NCBI RefSeq assembly: GCF_000021305.1
Contig: NC_011772.1
Span: 4,564,001-4,628,000, forward strand
Length of the DNA stretch: 64,000 bases
DNA from: Bacillus cereus G9842
GTDB lineage: Bacteria; Bacillota; Bacilli; Bacillales; Bacillaceae_G
Reading direction: 5' to 3'
In this document: positions 9,171 through 20,211 of the stretch, piece by piece
How positions within the stretch are numbered: position 1 is the stretch's first letter
Layout: each line of letters starts with the position of its first letter
Made by a program: the position numbers and the translations under genes
The notes under the pieces: generated by a model
What the model was told of the DNA's origin: nothing
The model's input: the letters and a program-made list of their open reading frames with translations, nothing else
Databases searched by the model: none

Positions 9171-9299
9171 AAACATCCTCCTTTTTCTTTATGCCTCCCT
9201 TATATAATAAAGAATTTTCAGTAAATTTTGAACCCTCTTCTTTTGACAATTTTTTTATGCTTTTGTCGAAATGAATTTATACTAATATGAACAACAAAA

Positions 9300-9327
9300 A
9301 GAAAGAGCGAGAGAACCCGCTCTTTCT
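9300..9327 (-). terminator. Terminator after sspA
   Basis: AGAAAGAGCG pairs with CGCTCTTTCT around an eight-base loop, downstream of the sspA stop, with an A-rich flank giving a U-run on the minus strand. Confidence 0.8.
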
Positions 9328-9343
9328 AAGCCATCATATGGGA

Positions 9344-9541
9344 TTATTTTTGGTAACCGCCTAATTGTTGCTCAGCTAGTGAAACTAGACGTTTAGTGAT
9401 TTCACCACCAACAGAACCGTTAGCGCGAGCTGTTGCATCAGCTCCAAGTTGAACACCAAACTCTTGAGCGATTTCGTATTTCATTTGGTCTAATGCTGAT
9501 TCAGCACCAGGAACCGCTAATTTATTTGTGCTACGTGACAT
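9344..9541 (-). CDS. sspA: Alpha/beta-type small acid-soluble spore protein
   Basis: A 65-residue DNA-coating spore protein that protects forespore DNA from UV and heat and is degraded by the GPR protease at germination. The GPR site YEIAQEFGV and the conserved [21 protein letters not shown] segment are both present. AAGGAGGTGAT precedes the ATG at ideal distance. The gene lies between the acyl-CoA synthetase and thiI genes, where B. subtilis has sspA. Forespore SigG control is expected; the upstream TGTATG and CTATACT are possible promoter parts, but I could not fix a clear spacing. Confidence 0.93.
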   Translation of the reverse strand: MSRSTNKLAVPGAESALDQMKYEIAQEFGVQLGADATARANGSVGGEITKRLVSLAEQQLGGYQK

Positions 9542-9621
9542 GTTGTATCACCTCCTTGTGAGTATAGAGTGTGATAAACAACATGACTTCATACACGTTT
9601 TAGATATGGTAATTTATGGTT

Positions 9622-10842
<1,221 letters not shown>

Positions 10843-11985
10843 TTACCTCATCACTTCATATAATTTTGGCATTGTCTCTTTTACAATACCTTCAAATTGT
10901 TTTACTTCTTCCATCGTGTTATCTGGTGCCAAACTAATACGAATAGCGCTTGCAGCTGCTGCATGCGGCACTCCCATCGACACTAACACTCTGCTTACTT
11001 CATTTGCTTTTGAAGAACAAGCTGATTTCGTTGACACATATACACCGTGTTCTTCTAAAGCATGAACGACTACTTCTGGTTTTAAACCAACAAATGATAC
11101 ATTTAAAATGTGCGGTGCTGCATATGCAAGCGATGTATTAATCGTCACATCTTCCATCTCTTTAAAGAAGCTGACAAGCTCCGCTTGTAAACCTTGCAAA
11201 TGAGCTACCTTTTCTTTCACTTGTTCCATTGTCATGCGAAGTGCTTTCACCATCGCTACAATGCCAGGTAAATTCTCTGTACCAGAGCGATACTTAAGCT
11301 CTTGTTGACCACCTGATAAAATCGGATCTAATCTTACGCCATCACGTATATAAAGAAGACCCGTTCCTTTTACACTGTGGAATTTATGTCCAGATATTGA
11401 GCAAAGATCAATATGAGAAGCATATAAATCAAGCGGTACTTTTCCTATCCCTTGTACATGATCTACATGGAATCTTATTTTCGGATGATTCGATAATAAA
11501 GTTCCAATTTCAGCAACGGGCTGAATTGCTCCAGTTTCGTTGTTCACATGAATAATTGATACAAGAATCGTGTCTTCACGAATTGCTCGTTTTACATCCT
11601 CTACCGATACAACACCGTGCTCGTTAACCGGTAAATATGTTACATCAAATCCGAGTTCTTCTAATTGCTTATATGCCTCAAACACAGACGCGTGTTCAAT
11701 ATTTGTTGTAATGATATGTTTACCGCGCGAACGATTCCTCATTGCTATCCCTTTAATCGCAAGGTTGTTTCCTTCCGTTCCACCTGATGTGAAAATAATT
11801 TCAGAAGGTTTAACGTGAAGAAGCTGCGCTGCAATCGTTCTTGATTGTGTTAATAGACGCTCTGCCTCTCCTCCAAGCGAATGAATAGAAGAAGGATTAC
11901 CAAAATATTTCCCAGCAACCGTCACGTACGATTGAAGAGCTTCTGGATATGGCTTCGTCGTCGCACTATTATCAAAATAGATCAT
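10843..11985 (-). CDS. nifZ: Cysteine desulfurase (NifZ type, partner of ThiI)
   Basis: A PLP enzyme that takes sulfur from L-cysteine as a protein persulfide. MIYFDNSATTKPYPEA opens the protein; SGGTEGNNLAIKG binds PLP phosphate; HVDHVQGIGK and ISGHKFHSVKGTGLLY carry the PLP lysine; TKSACSSK holds the catalytic cysteine. The 380-residue length suits the class. Its tight pairing with thiI indicates the dedicated s4U desulfurase NifZ rather than the housekeeping SufS or IscS. GGGGAAGAACG precedes the ATG. Confidence 0.93.
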   Translation of the reverse strand: MIYFDNSATTKPYPEALQSYVTVAGKYFGNPSSIHSLGGEAERLLTQSRTIAAQLLHVKPSEIIFTSGGTEGNNLAIKGIAMRNRSRGKHIITTNIEHASVFEAYKQLEELGFDVTYLPVNEHGVVSVEDVKRAIREDTILVSIIHVNNETGAIQPVAEIGTLLSNHPKIRFHVDHVQGIGKVPLDLYASHIDLCSISGHKFHSVKGTGLLYIRDGVRLDPILSGGQQELKYRSGTENLPGIVAMVKALRMTMEQVKEKVAHLQGLQAELVSFFKEMEDVTINTSLAYAAPHILNVSFVGLKPEVVVHALEEHGVYVSTKSACSSKANEVSRVLVSMGVPHAAAASAIRISLAPDNTMEEVKQFEGIVKETMPKLYEVMR

Positions 11986-12069
11986 CGTTCTTCCCCTTTC
12001 AGCGCTATCACATCATATAATCATATCATAAATACGTGTCATTACGCTAAGACTACGCAAAGGTTCCGT

Positions 12070-12129
12070 TTTATCCCGATTAGTGAATAATAATAATTAG
12101 TGAGATCCCCCCACTGATTACAGTTTCAC
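12070..12129. repeat. Partial bcr1-like end sequence
   Basis: TTTAT at 12070-12074 opens a ~60-base stretch that ends in CCCCCACTGATTACAGTTTCAC, the same right-hand end as the full element that follows (written here within the repeat's own 22 bases as two joined pieces, CCCCCACTGATTA and CAGTTTCAC). It looks like the remnant of a second copy sitting head to tail with the full one. Confidence 0.5.
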
Positions 12130-12285
12130 TTTACCCCGCATTAACGGGCAGTAAGACTCTCACCTCAAAGTTCAACTAGAGCAAAGAAGTTAGGTAGGAG
12201 ATCAACTGCCCGTAAATGCCCGATTGGTTCAACTAGTAATCAGTGGGGGATGAATCCCCCCCCACTGATTACAGTTTCACTTTAT
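12130..12285. mobile_element. bcr1 repeat element (B. cereus group)
   Basis: A 156-base element bounded by TTTAC (12130) and TTTAT (12281). It carries an internal inverted pair (CCCGCATTAACGGGC region and GCCCGTAAATGCCCG region) and a right-end hairpin, ATCAGTGGGGGAT facing ATCCCCCCCCACTGAT. The bcr1 family is described as ~155 bases, specific to the B. cereus group, structured, and flanked by TTTAT duplications; length, flanks and structure fit. It carries no gene and must be moved by another element's transposase. It fills most of the 380-base gap between nifZ and ezrA. Confidence 0.7.
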
Positions 12286-12355
12286 TTTGAAACGAATAAC
12301 CTTACTGTATTCCGCTATTCATTATAGCAACATCGCCTGCAAAATTACACAAAAA

Positions 12356-14162
<1,807 letters not shown>

Positions 14163-14288
14163 CTATATTTAACAACTAACAATGTACTAATCATACCATG
14201 TAATGGCTTGTTTTTGACCTAGTTTTTTTTAAAATTTCATGTTTCTTTCAATGCGATTGTAATCTTTCTCAATATTCCGCCTACCTCA

Positions 14289-15128
14289 CTACCTATCCTC
14301 AAATGATTGTAATAACAAACAATCTTTCGTATGAGATACGAAATAAATTTTCCGCATGAGTGGTGGTTCAACAGAAATTCCATGTACATTTCCCTGCCTT
14401 ACAGACTGCTCTACTGCCCTTTCTGGAAGTAAAGTAATGCCAAGGCCAGCTTTTACCATTGCAAGCATCGGTTCTGCGTAAGATGTTTCCACAGCTATAG
14501 TTGGTTTTACACCTATCTCATGAAACATGTTCATAATCATTTTCCTTACATCGCATATTTCTGGATATACAATTAATTTTTCATTTTGCAGCTCTTCTAT
14601 TTGAATGACTTTCTTCTCTTTATACGGATGATTATTTGAAATGACACAAACAATTTTCTCTTGTTGCACTTCTTTTATATACGTAGCACCTTCTACTACT
14701 GAATCGATGAACATCGCGTCGATCTCCCGCGCTTTAAATAAATCTCTTAATACTTCCGTATGTCCGATTTGCCACTCTACTTCGAACTCATCACCTAATA
14801 CATCTTTACACTCTAATATGTAATGCTCTGCTAAACTCGGTAGTATACCAATTGAAAACTTTCGGTTCTCTTGATACCCCCTCATTTCTGTTTTCACTTC
14901 ATTTATTTGTTCCAAAATCGGTAGCATTCTTTTTATAAATAACTCTCCTGCCTCCGTTAACTCCACTCCTTGCGCAGAACGCTTAAGTAAAGTAACCTCT
15001 AAATCCGCTTCTAACTTTTGAATTTGCTTACTAAGCGCTGGTTGAGATATATGTAAAATTTTACTTGCCTTTGATAAACTTCGCGTATGCTTCACTTCGA
15101 TAAACGATCGTACTGCCTCCAAATCCAT
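14289..15128 (-). CDS. LysR-type transcriptional regulator
   Basis: The N-terminal winged helix-turn-helix reads MDLEAVRSFIEVKHTRSLSKASKILHISQPALSKQIQ and is followed by a periplasmic-binding-like effector domain, about 279 residues in all. ATG at 15128 follows AGAGGTG at seven bases; the longer frame to 15146 has no ribosome binding site of its own. It is divergent from the EamA transporter gene, with a 124-base shared promoter region, so it very likely controls that transporter. The effector is unknown. The 210-base gap on its 3' side, toward ezrA, shows no gene. Confidence 0.88.
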   Translation of the reverse strand: MDLEAVRSFIEVKHTRSLSKASKILHISQPALSKQIQKLEADLEVTLLKRSAQGVELTEAGELFIKRMLPILEQINEVKTEMRGYQENRKFSIGILPSLAEHYILECKDVLGDEFEVEWQIGHTEVLRDLFKAREIDAMFIDSVVEGATYIKEVQQEKIVCVISNNHPYKEKKVIQIEELQNEKLIVYPEICDVRKMIMNMFHEIGVKPTIAVETSYAEPMLAMVKAGLGITLLPERAVEQSVRQGNVHGISVEPPLMRKIYFVSHTKDCLLLQSFEDR

Positions 15129-15252
15129 CGTACACACCTCTAACAAAAAGTTATAACCGTTATAAGAAATCGATATTTCCTCCTATAAACAATTACTCTT
15201 TATACTTATTTCATCAACTTACTATAACGAAATGCAAAGGGGAAAGATACTC

Positions 15253-16197
15253 TTGAACAAAAAACAAATGCTACTCGGATCCTTTCTATGCTTACTCGCC
15301 GTCACTGCCTGGGGATTTATGTTTCCTGTAATGGCAAATGCTCTGCAATTTATCGATCCGTTCTTCTTCACAACGATTCGCTATGGATCAGCAGCTATTA
15401 TTTTTCTTATTTTGCTATTAATTACTGAAGGGAAGACTTCACTCCGCTTAGAAAAAAGAACACTTTCTCTGTTCTTTTACGGGACAGTCGGTTTCGCAGG
15501 ATATGGTTTTCTCGTTTTCTACGGACAACAACTTGCTGGACCTTCCGGAGCAATTCATGCAGCTATGATTCAGTCTCTTATGCCACTGATCGCCTTATCA
15601 CTGCAATGGGTAACGAAAAATCGTCGCCCACAAAACTACACATTTCTTTGTATGTTCGTTGCATTACTTGGTGTGATGCTTGTCATTTCAAAAGGAAATA
15701 TTCACTTATTATTTGGAGCTGCAAGCCACTTATCGACAAACATATTAATGCTATGCGGCGTTACTTGCTGGGTCATTTATACAAACGGAGGTGCTCGTTT
15801 TCAATCCTGGTCACCACTTAGGTACACGACATTAACTTGTTTATTTGGCTCCATTTCACTCATCGTTATTGTTACTTTCTTAACGTACACAAATATAGTT
15901 ACTATGCCGTCACTGCGTAAAGTTGTGAGCGTTCGTTTTGAGCTCTTTTATATGTCGATTATCGCAGGAGTTATCGCTGTATTTTGCTGGAATATGGGAA
16001 ATCGCTATATTTCATCTATTAACGGCATATTATTTATGAATTTAGTTCCTATTCTTGCACTGATAGGTTCTATCTTTCGAGGTTATACAGTCGATAAAAT
16101 TGAAATCGCTGGAGCAACGTTAACAATTATCGCGCTATTATGTAACAATTTATGGCAAAGAAAAATAAACATAAAACTCCCCACCTCAGTTCGTTAG
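15253..16197 (+). CDS. EamA/DMT family transporter
   Basis: An integral membrane protein with about ten transmembrane helices in two EamA repeats, probably exporting a small metabolite. The TTG at 15253 gives LNKKQMLLGSFLCLL, the usual short cytoplasmic start, eleven bases after AAAGGGG; the ATG at 15232 lies before that ribosome binding site and would add seven polar residues. About 314 residues. It is divergent from the LysR gene and convergent with refZ; its last codons form part of the shared terminator. Confidence 0.82.
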   Translation: MNKKQMLLGSFLCLLAVTAWGFMFPVMANALQFIDPFFFTTIRYGSAAIIFLILLLITEGKTSLRLEKRTLSLFFYGTVGFAGYGFLVFYGQQLAGPSGAIHAAMIQSLMPLIALSLQWVTKNRRPQNYTFLCMFVALLGVMLVISKGNIHLLFGAASHLSTNILMLCGVTCWVIYTNGGARFQSWSPLRYTTLTCLFGSISLIVIVTFLTYTNIVTMPSLRKVVSVRFELFYMSIIAGVIAVFCWNMGNRYISSINGILFMNLVPILALIGSIFRGYTVDKIEIAGATLTIIALLCNNLWQRKINIKLPTSVR

Positions 16198-16203
16198 GTG
16201 GGG
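16179..16203. terminator. Bidirectional terminator between EamA gene and refZ
   Basis: CCCCACCT and AGGTGGGG form an eight-base stem around CAGTTCGTT. It overlaps the EamA stop and lies six bases from the refZ stop, between convergent genes. Confidence 0.7.
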
Positions 16204-16208
16204 ATTCT

Positions 16209-16847
16209 TCACATATGAACAGCTCTTGGCCATTCATGGTACATATTCGCTTTACATAATGCTTGTTCCATCCATTGCTCAATCTCTTTCGTGTACATTT
16301 CTATGAAAAATGTCTCAGACGGGAAAGAATGCAGTACTTCTGATATATATTGTGGATATAAAAACGGCATATTTATCATGCCTTTTAATTGCGTCATAAA
16401 CATTGTAAATGATACTTTCTGAAATTCTTGTTTTATTTGTCCTTGCCTAATAATTTGCTCTATATAATATCTTTCTTTAGAAAAATAAACGGTCATCACT
16501 TCACGAATTAATGTCGTATCAAGCGAAAGCTCTCGGTAGAAGAAACGTGTTAGTTCTCTATTTTCAAATTGATATCGTAACATCCCACGCACCATTTGCA
16601 CCATCACATCTTTAGCCGACAAATACTCTCTCTGTTCAAACGAAATTTCAATCACATGAATATACCCTTCTAAAAAATCAGTAATAAGCTGTTCTAATAA
16701 ACCTTGCTTCCCAGCAAAATAATATGAAATATTCGCTACATTCACATCCGCTCGCTTTGCAATGTCTCGCACCGACGTTCCATCATAACCTTTCGTATTA
16801 AACAACGATATTGCCGCATCAATTACTTTTTGTTTCGTCTGCTTCAT
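16209..16847 (-). CDS. refZ: TetR-type regulator RefZ (YttP)
   Basis: In B. subtilis RefZ binds motifs near the origin and helps place the polar septum and capture the chromosome in sporulation. The N-terminal TetR helix-turn-helix reads TSVRDIAKRADVNVANISYYF, followed by an all-helical ligand/dimer domain; about 212 residues. ATG at 16847 follows GAGAGGAAGTGAG at a good distance, unlike the in-frame codon at 16865. The position between ezrA and ytsP matches B. subtilis yttP, which supports RefZ over a generic TetR repressor. Confidence 0.85.
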   Translation of the reverse strand: MKQTKQKVIDAAISLFNTKGYDGTSVRDIAKRADVNVANISYYFAGKQGLLEQLITDFLEGYIHVIEISFEQREYLSAKDVMVQMVRGMLRYQFENRELTRFFYRELSLDTTLIREVMTVYFSKERYYIEQIIRQGQIKQEFQKVSFTMFMTQLKGMINMPFLYPQYISEVLHSFPSETFFIEMYTKEIEQWMEQALCKANMYHEWPRAVHM

Positions 16848-16994
16848 GCGCTCACTTCCTCTCAATGAACAGCTATAGTTTAAATTTCTTGACTTTTAAG
16901 ACAAATTCCTTTAATTTTCTATCGACAAAGTCATGTGAAATACATCGTATTTTGCTAATATTTTACACATCTCGATAAAAAAGGAGCTGTTTCC

Positions 16995-17474
16995 ATGTTT
17001 ACTAAAGAAAGTTATGCAGGATCTCGCGTGCAGCAATATGAGACAGTAATTAAACAACTGGATGCGTTATTAACTGGCGAATCAAACGTAGTCGCAAACT
17101 TATCAAATGCGTCCGCATTATTAAACCAATTTTTAGATCGCGTTAATTGGGTTGGCTTTTATGTAACAGAAGGAAATCAGCTTGTCCTTGGACCGTTCCA
17201 AGGAATGCCTGCTTGCGTACGCATTCCATTTGGACGAGGCGTTTGCGGCGTAGCAGCTGAAACGAAAACAACTCAGCTTGTAGCGGACGTTCACCAATTC
17301 CCAGGTCACATCGCTTGCGATAGTGCTTCTAATTCGGAAATCGTTGTACCGATTGTGAAAGAAGGAGCTGTCATTGGTGTACTTGACATTGATAGTCCTG
17401 AAAAAAATCGTTTTGATGAAGTAGATCAGCACTATTTAGAAAAGTTTGTGGAGACACTCCTAAAACATATGTAA
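16995..17474 (+). CDS. ytsP: Free methionine-(R)-sulfoxide reductase (YtsP, GAF domain)
   Basis: A 159-residue GAF-domain enzyme that reduces free Met-R-sulfoxide. Three cysteines lie at 74 (MPACVRIPFG), 84 (GRGVCG) and 108 (HIACDSAS). Their spacing equals the fRMsr catalytic set of E. coli (84, 94, 118). The substrate-binding SNSEIVVPI segment is also present. AAAGGAGCTG precedes the ATG. The gene converges on methionine gamma-lyase, a methionine-linked neighbour, with a shared terminator between. Confidence 0.92.
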   Translation: MFTKESYAGSRVQQYETVIKQLDALLTGESNVVANLSNASALLNQFLDRVNWVGFYVTEGNQLVLGPFQGMPACVRIPFGRGVCGVAAETKTTQLVADVHQFPGHIACDSASNSEIVVPIVKEGAVIGVLDIDSPEKNRFDEVDQHYLEKFVETLLKHM

Positions 17475-17478
17475 AAAG

Positions 17479-17535
17479 AAAAGAGCGAGTTATCGACTTA
17501 GTACGTCCTGTACAAAACCGATAGCTCACTCTTTT
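17479..17535. terminator. Terminator between ytsP and mgl
   Basis: AAAGAGCGAGTTATCG pairs imperfectly with CGATAGCTCACTCTTT around a 24-base loop. A-rich and T-rich flanks suit both convergent genes. Confidence 0.7.
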
Positions 17536-17536
17536 T

Positions 17537-18712
17537 TTATTGATTAACAGTAGATATTTTCTTTAATGCCTGCTCTAAATCAGAAACGATATCCTCCCAC
17601 GATTCTAAACCGACCGATAAGCGTATTAAATTATCGAAAATGCCCATTTCTTTTCTTAGTTCAGCCGGAATCGCAGCGTGCGTCATCGTTGCTGGATGCT
17701 GAATTAATGTTTCTGTATCGCCTAAACTTACCGCAATTGTAATAAAGTGAAGATCATTAATAAACGCTTGCGTCTCTTCTTTTCCGCCTTTTACTGAAAA
17801 AGAAATAACACCGCCCCCGCGTTTCATTTGACGAGATGCTAACTCCCCTTCTGGATACCAAACATCTTCTACCACATCATGTTTTCTTAAGAACGATACA
17901 ATTTTTTCTGCATTATCACAATGACGATCCATTCTTACTGCTAACGTCTTTAACCCGCGTAATAATAACCACGCATCAAACGGCGCCATAATACCGCCGA
18001 TATCTTTTCGCATCGGGCGAATCTTTTCAGCTAACGCTTTCGTTTTACAAATCGTTACACCCGCTACAACGTCACCATGGCCACCAATATATTTTGTCGC
18101 ACTATGCACAACAGCGTCACAGCCAAGCTCAAGCGGTCTTTGTAAATAAGGCGAACAAAACGTATTATCAACAATGACAAGTAAGCCATTTTGCTTCGCA
18201 ACCTGAATCACTTGTTTTAAATCGATTAATTTCATTGTTGGATTAATCGGTGTTTCAACGAAAATAAGCTTTGTATTCGAACGAATTTTATTTTCAATAT
18301 TAGCCTCTGTCTCCATGTCACAAAACGAATGCGTAATCATAAATTTTTCTTCTAACACTTCTAAAAAACCGTACGTACACCCATATAATCCGTTTGAACA
18401 AATAATATGATCTCCAGCCTTTAAAAAACCAATTAAAGTTGCTGAAATAGCTGCCATACCAGATCCGAAGGCAAGTGCCTCTTCTCCTCCTTCTAACACC
18501 GCCATACGTTCTTCAAATAATTTCACAGTTGGATTTCCAAGCCGTGAGTAAATATAAGATGGATCCACTCCCGCAAAACTCGCCTCTCCTTGCTGCGCAG
18601 TCTCAAATGTAAATGTAGAAGTTTGAAATAAAGGTGGTGTTAAACTTCCTTTATGTTCCTCAGGTGTATAACCGTGATGAATTAACGCTGTCTCCATATG
18701 CTTCTTTTTCAT
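17537..18712 (-). CDS. mgl: Methionine gamma-lyase (Cys/Met PLP enzyme)
   Basis: A PLP enzyme splitting methionine into methanethiol, 2-oxobutyrate and ammonia. Trans-sulfuration family signatures appear: YSRLGNPTV, FGSGMAAIS, VDNTFCSPYLQRPLELG, and the PLP lysine in HSATKYIGGHGD. LYGCTYG contains the cysteine diagnostic of methionine gamma-lyases, which sets it apart from cystathionine gamma-synthase or beta-lyase. The 391-residue length is usual. AAAGGGGATG precedes the ATG. The family is close enough to cystathionine gamma-lyase that activity on cystathionine cannot be excluded. Confidence 0.82.
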   Translation of the reverse strand: MKKKHMETALIHHGYTPEEHKGSLTPPLFQTSTFTFETAQQGEASFAGVDPSYIYSRLGNPTVKLFEERMAVLEGGEEALAFGSGMAAISATLIGFLKAGDHIICSNGLYGCTYGFLEVLEEKFMITHSFCDMETEANIENKIRSNTKLIFVETPINPTMKLIDLKQVIQVAKQNGLLVIVDNTFCSPYLQRPLELGCDAVVHSATKYIGGHGDVVAGVTICKTKALAEKIRPMRKDIGGIMAPFDAWLLLRGLKTLAVRMDRHCDNAEKIVSFLRKHDVVEDVWYPEGELASRQMKRGGGVISFSVKGGKEETQAFINDLHFITIAVSLGDTETLIQHPATMTHAAIPAELRKEMGIFDNLIRLSVGLESWEDIVSDLEQALKKISTVNQ

Positions 18713-18889
18713 AAAAACATCCCCTTTATGTTTTTATCCCGCATATTCACCAATAAAAACTGATGAACGTTTTTACTACATTTTATGTAAGCGTTTTATT
18801 TGTGTTTCTATCTCTTCTTTTATATTGTTTTAAATTCCTTCTTATATTAATTTCCAAAATTTATATGCATAAAACAAAAACGTACTCGC

Positions 18890-18918
18890 TTGACGAAACT
18901 CTGGGTAAAAGATATAAT
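18890..18918 (+). promoter_or_regulatory. Sigma-A promoter of rpsD
   Basis: TTGACG at 18890-18895 and TATAAT at 18913-18918 are separated by exactly 17 bases. This is the clearest vegetative promoter in the window, and it lies just upstream of the rpsD leader. Confidence 0.85.
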
Positions 18919-18929
18919 AGCGTTTGTGT

Positions 18930-19098
18930 AAAATAAAAAGGCAGCCTTGTAATGTGAGTTTATCGTTTGTATTTTGTTCCTCTACGGAGGTGTATCTCGT
19001 AACTCCCTGCTGCTGGAGCGAAGGTACATGAAAACAAAATGCCCGTAAATATCGATTACGTCTGTTTTTATTTTACGTAAATAAAAACATTTTTAAAG
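18930..19098 (+). promoter_or_regulatory. rpsD leader RNA (S4 autoregulatory region)
   Basis: A long structured 5' region lies between the promoter and the rpsD start. In Bacillus, protein S4 binds the rpsD leader and represses its own synthesis. GAGGTGTATCTCGTAACTCC and the CTGCTGCTGGAGCG segment can fold into nested stems. A purine-rich AAAGGAGGAG is the ribosome binding site. The call rests on position and the known autoregulation, not on a covariance search. Confidence 0.65.
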
Positions 19099-19110
19099 GA
19101 GGAGTCAACT

Positions 19111-19713
19111 ATGGCTCGTTATACAGGTCCAGCTTGGAAACTGTCTCGTCGTCTTGGAATCTCTCTAAGCGGCACAGGAAAAGAATTAGAAAAACGCCCT
19201 TACGCACCAGGTCCTCACGGTCCTAACCAACGTAAGAAACTTTCAGAATACGGTTTACAATTACAAGAGAAACAAAAACTTCGTCACATGTACGGCATGA
19301 CTGAGCGTCAATTCCGTCGCACATTTGACCAAGCAGGTAAAATGCCTGGTAAGCACGGCGAAAACTTCATGATCCTTCTTGAAGCTCGTCTTGACAACTT
19401 AGTTTACCGTATGGGCTTAGCTCGCACTCGTCGTGCAGCTCGCCAATTAGTAAACCACGGTCACATCATGGTTGATGGCGCTCGCGTAGATATCCCATCT
19501 TACCGTGTAAAACCTAACCAAACTATCAGCGTTCGCGAAAAATCTAACAGCCTTGTTGTTGTTAAAGAAGCGATCGAAGTTAACAACTTCGTACCAGAAT
19601 ACTTAACTTTCGATGCTGACAAATTAGAAGCTACTTACACTCGTCACGCTGAGCGTGCTGAGTTACCAGCTGAAATCAACGAAGCATTAATCGTAGAGTT
19701 CTACTCTCGTTAA
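19111..19713 (+). CDS. rpsD: 30S ribosomal protein S4
   Basis: A 200-residue primary 16S rRNA-binding protein. It opens [19 protein letters not shown] and carries the S4 RNA-binding domain with [27 protein letters not shown]. No cysteine cluster is present, so it is the zinc-free form. Codon use is that of a highly expressed gene (many CGT, GGT and AAC codons). Single-gene transcript with promoter, leader and terminator, as in B. subtilis. Confidence 0.99.
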
Positions 19714-19739
19714 TCTCGGTACTCTGCAAAGAGTAGTAT

Positions 19740-19787
19740 TAAAAGCCTTAGGAACCTTGTTTATCAAGGAGCCTGGGCTTTTTTTAT
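19740..19787 (+). terminator. Terminator of rpsD
   Basis: AAAAGCC...AACCTTG pairs with CAAGG...GGGCTTTTTTT across a TTTAT loop, with one internal mismatch, ending in a T-run. Confidence 0.8.
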
Positions 19788-19924
19788 TGAATACAACCCG
19801 ATTATATGCATAGAAACAGGCCAATGTAACAAAATAAAAAAGAACTGCAAGTCTATAGTTAATAAAACTTAACCCCCTCTCTAGAATTCCATCCATTTTT
19901 TATCCACATTAATAAAAACCTCCC

Positions 19925-20210
19925 CCTTCTTCTAACACTTAAAAACACTACATTCTATCCCATAACTCATTTTTCTTTGCTGTACTCTCCTTTTCTTAAC
20001 ATTATTTTTACAACGTATTTATTTGTACATAATCTATACCTTCCCTTTTTCTATTTACATTCAACTAAAAAACCTCTTCATTACCAGATCATCCGAATGA
20101 GATTATAAAACTTAATGAAAGAGTACCTTTTTCGCTAAATAATTAGAATATTACATTTACAATCACTTCCTTAAATTGGTATTATTTTTCTTGTAAGGGG
20201 AGGGAAAGTT
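19925..20210 (+). promoter_or_regulatory. Upstream region of the LXG toxin gene, duplicated (copy 1)
   Basis: This 286-base stretch, from CCTTCTTCTAACACTTAAAA to the ribosome binding site AAGGGGAGGGAAAGTT, is repeated with scattered differences at 22288-22577. It must hold the toxin promoter; conserved A+T-rich blocks such as CCTTAAATTGGTATTATTT just before the ribosome binding site are candidates, but no clear sigma-A pair was fixed. Bases 19788-19924 between the rpsD terminator and this region show nothing recognisable. Confidence 0.75.
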
Positions 20211-20211
20211 C

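Noticed and set aside
18733..18790. TTTATCCCGCAT upstream of mgl, resembling the left end of bcr1
   Set aside because: Only about 12 bases match and the right-hand end is absent; too short to call an element.
18785..18800. Possible cre site upstream of mgl (ATGTAAGCGTTTTATT)
   Set aside because: The last two conserved positions (CA) are missing, and no link between CcpA and mgl is known to me.
19687..19896. 69-codon minus-strand frame across the rpsD terminator
   Set aside because: Spans a terminator hairpin, has no ribosome binding site and no protein-like pattern.
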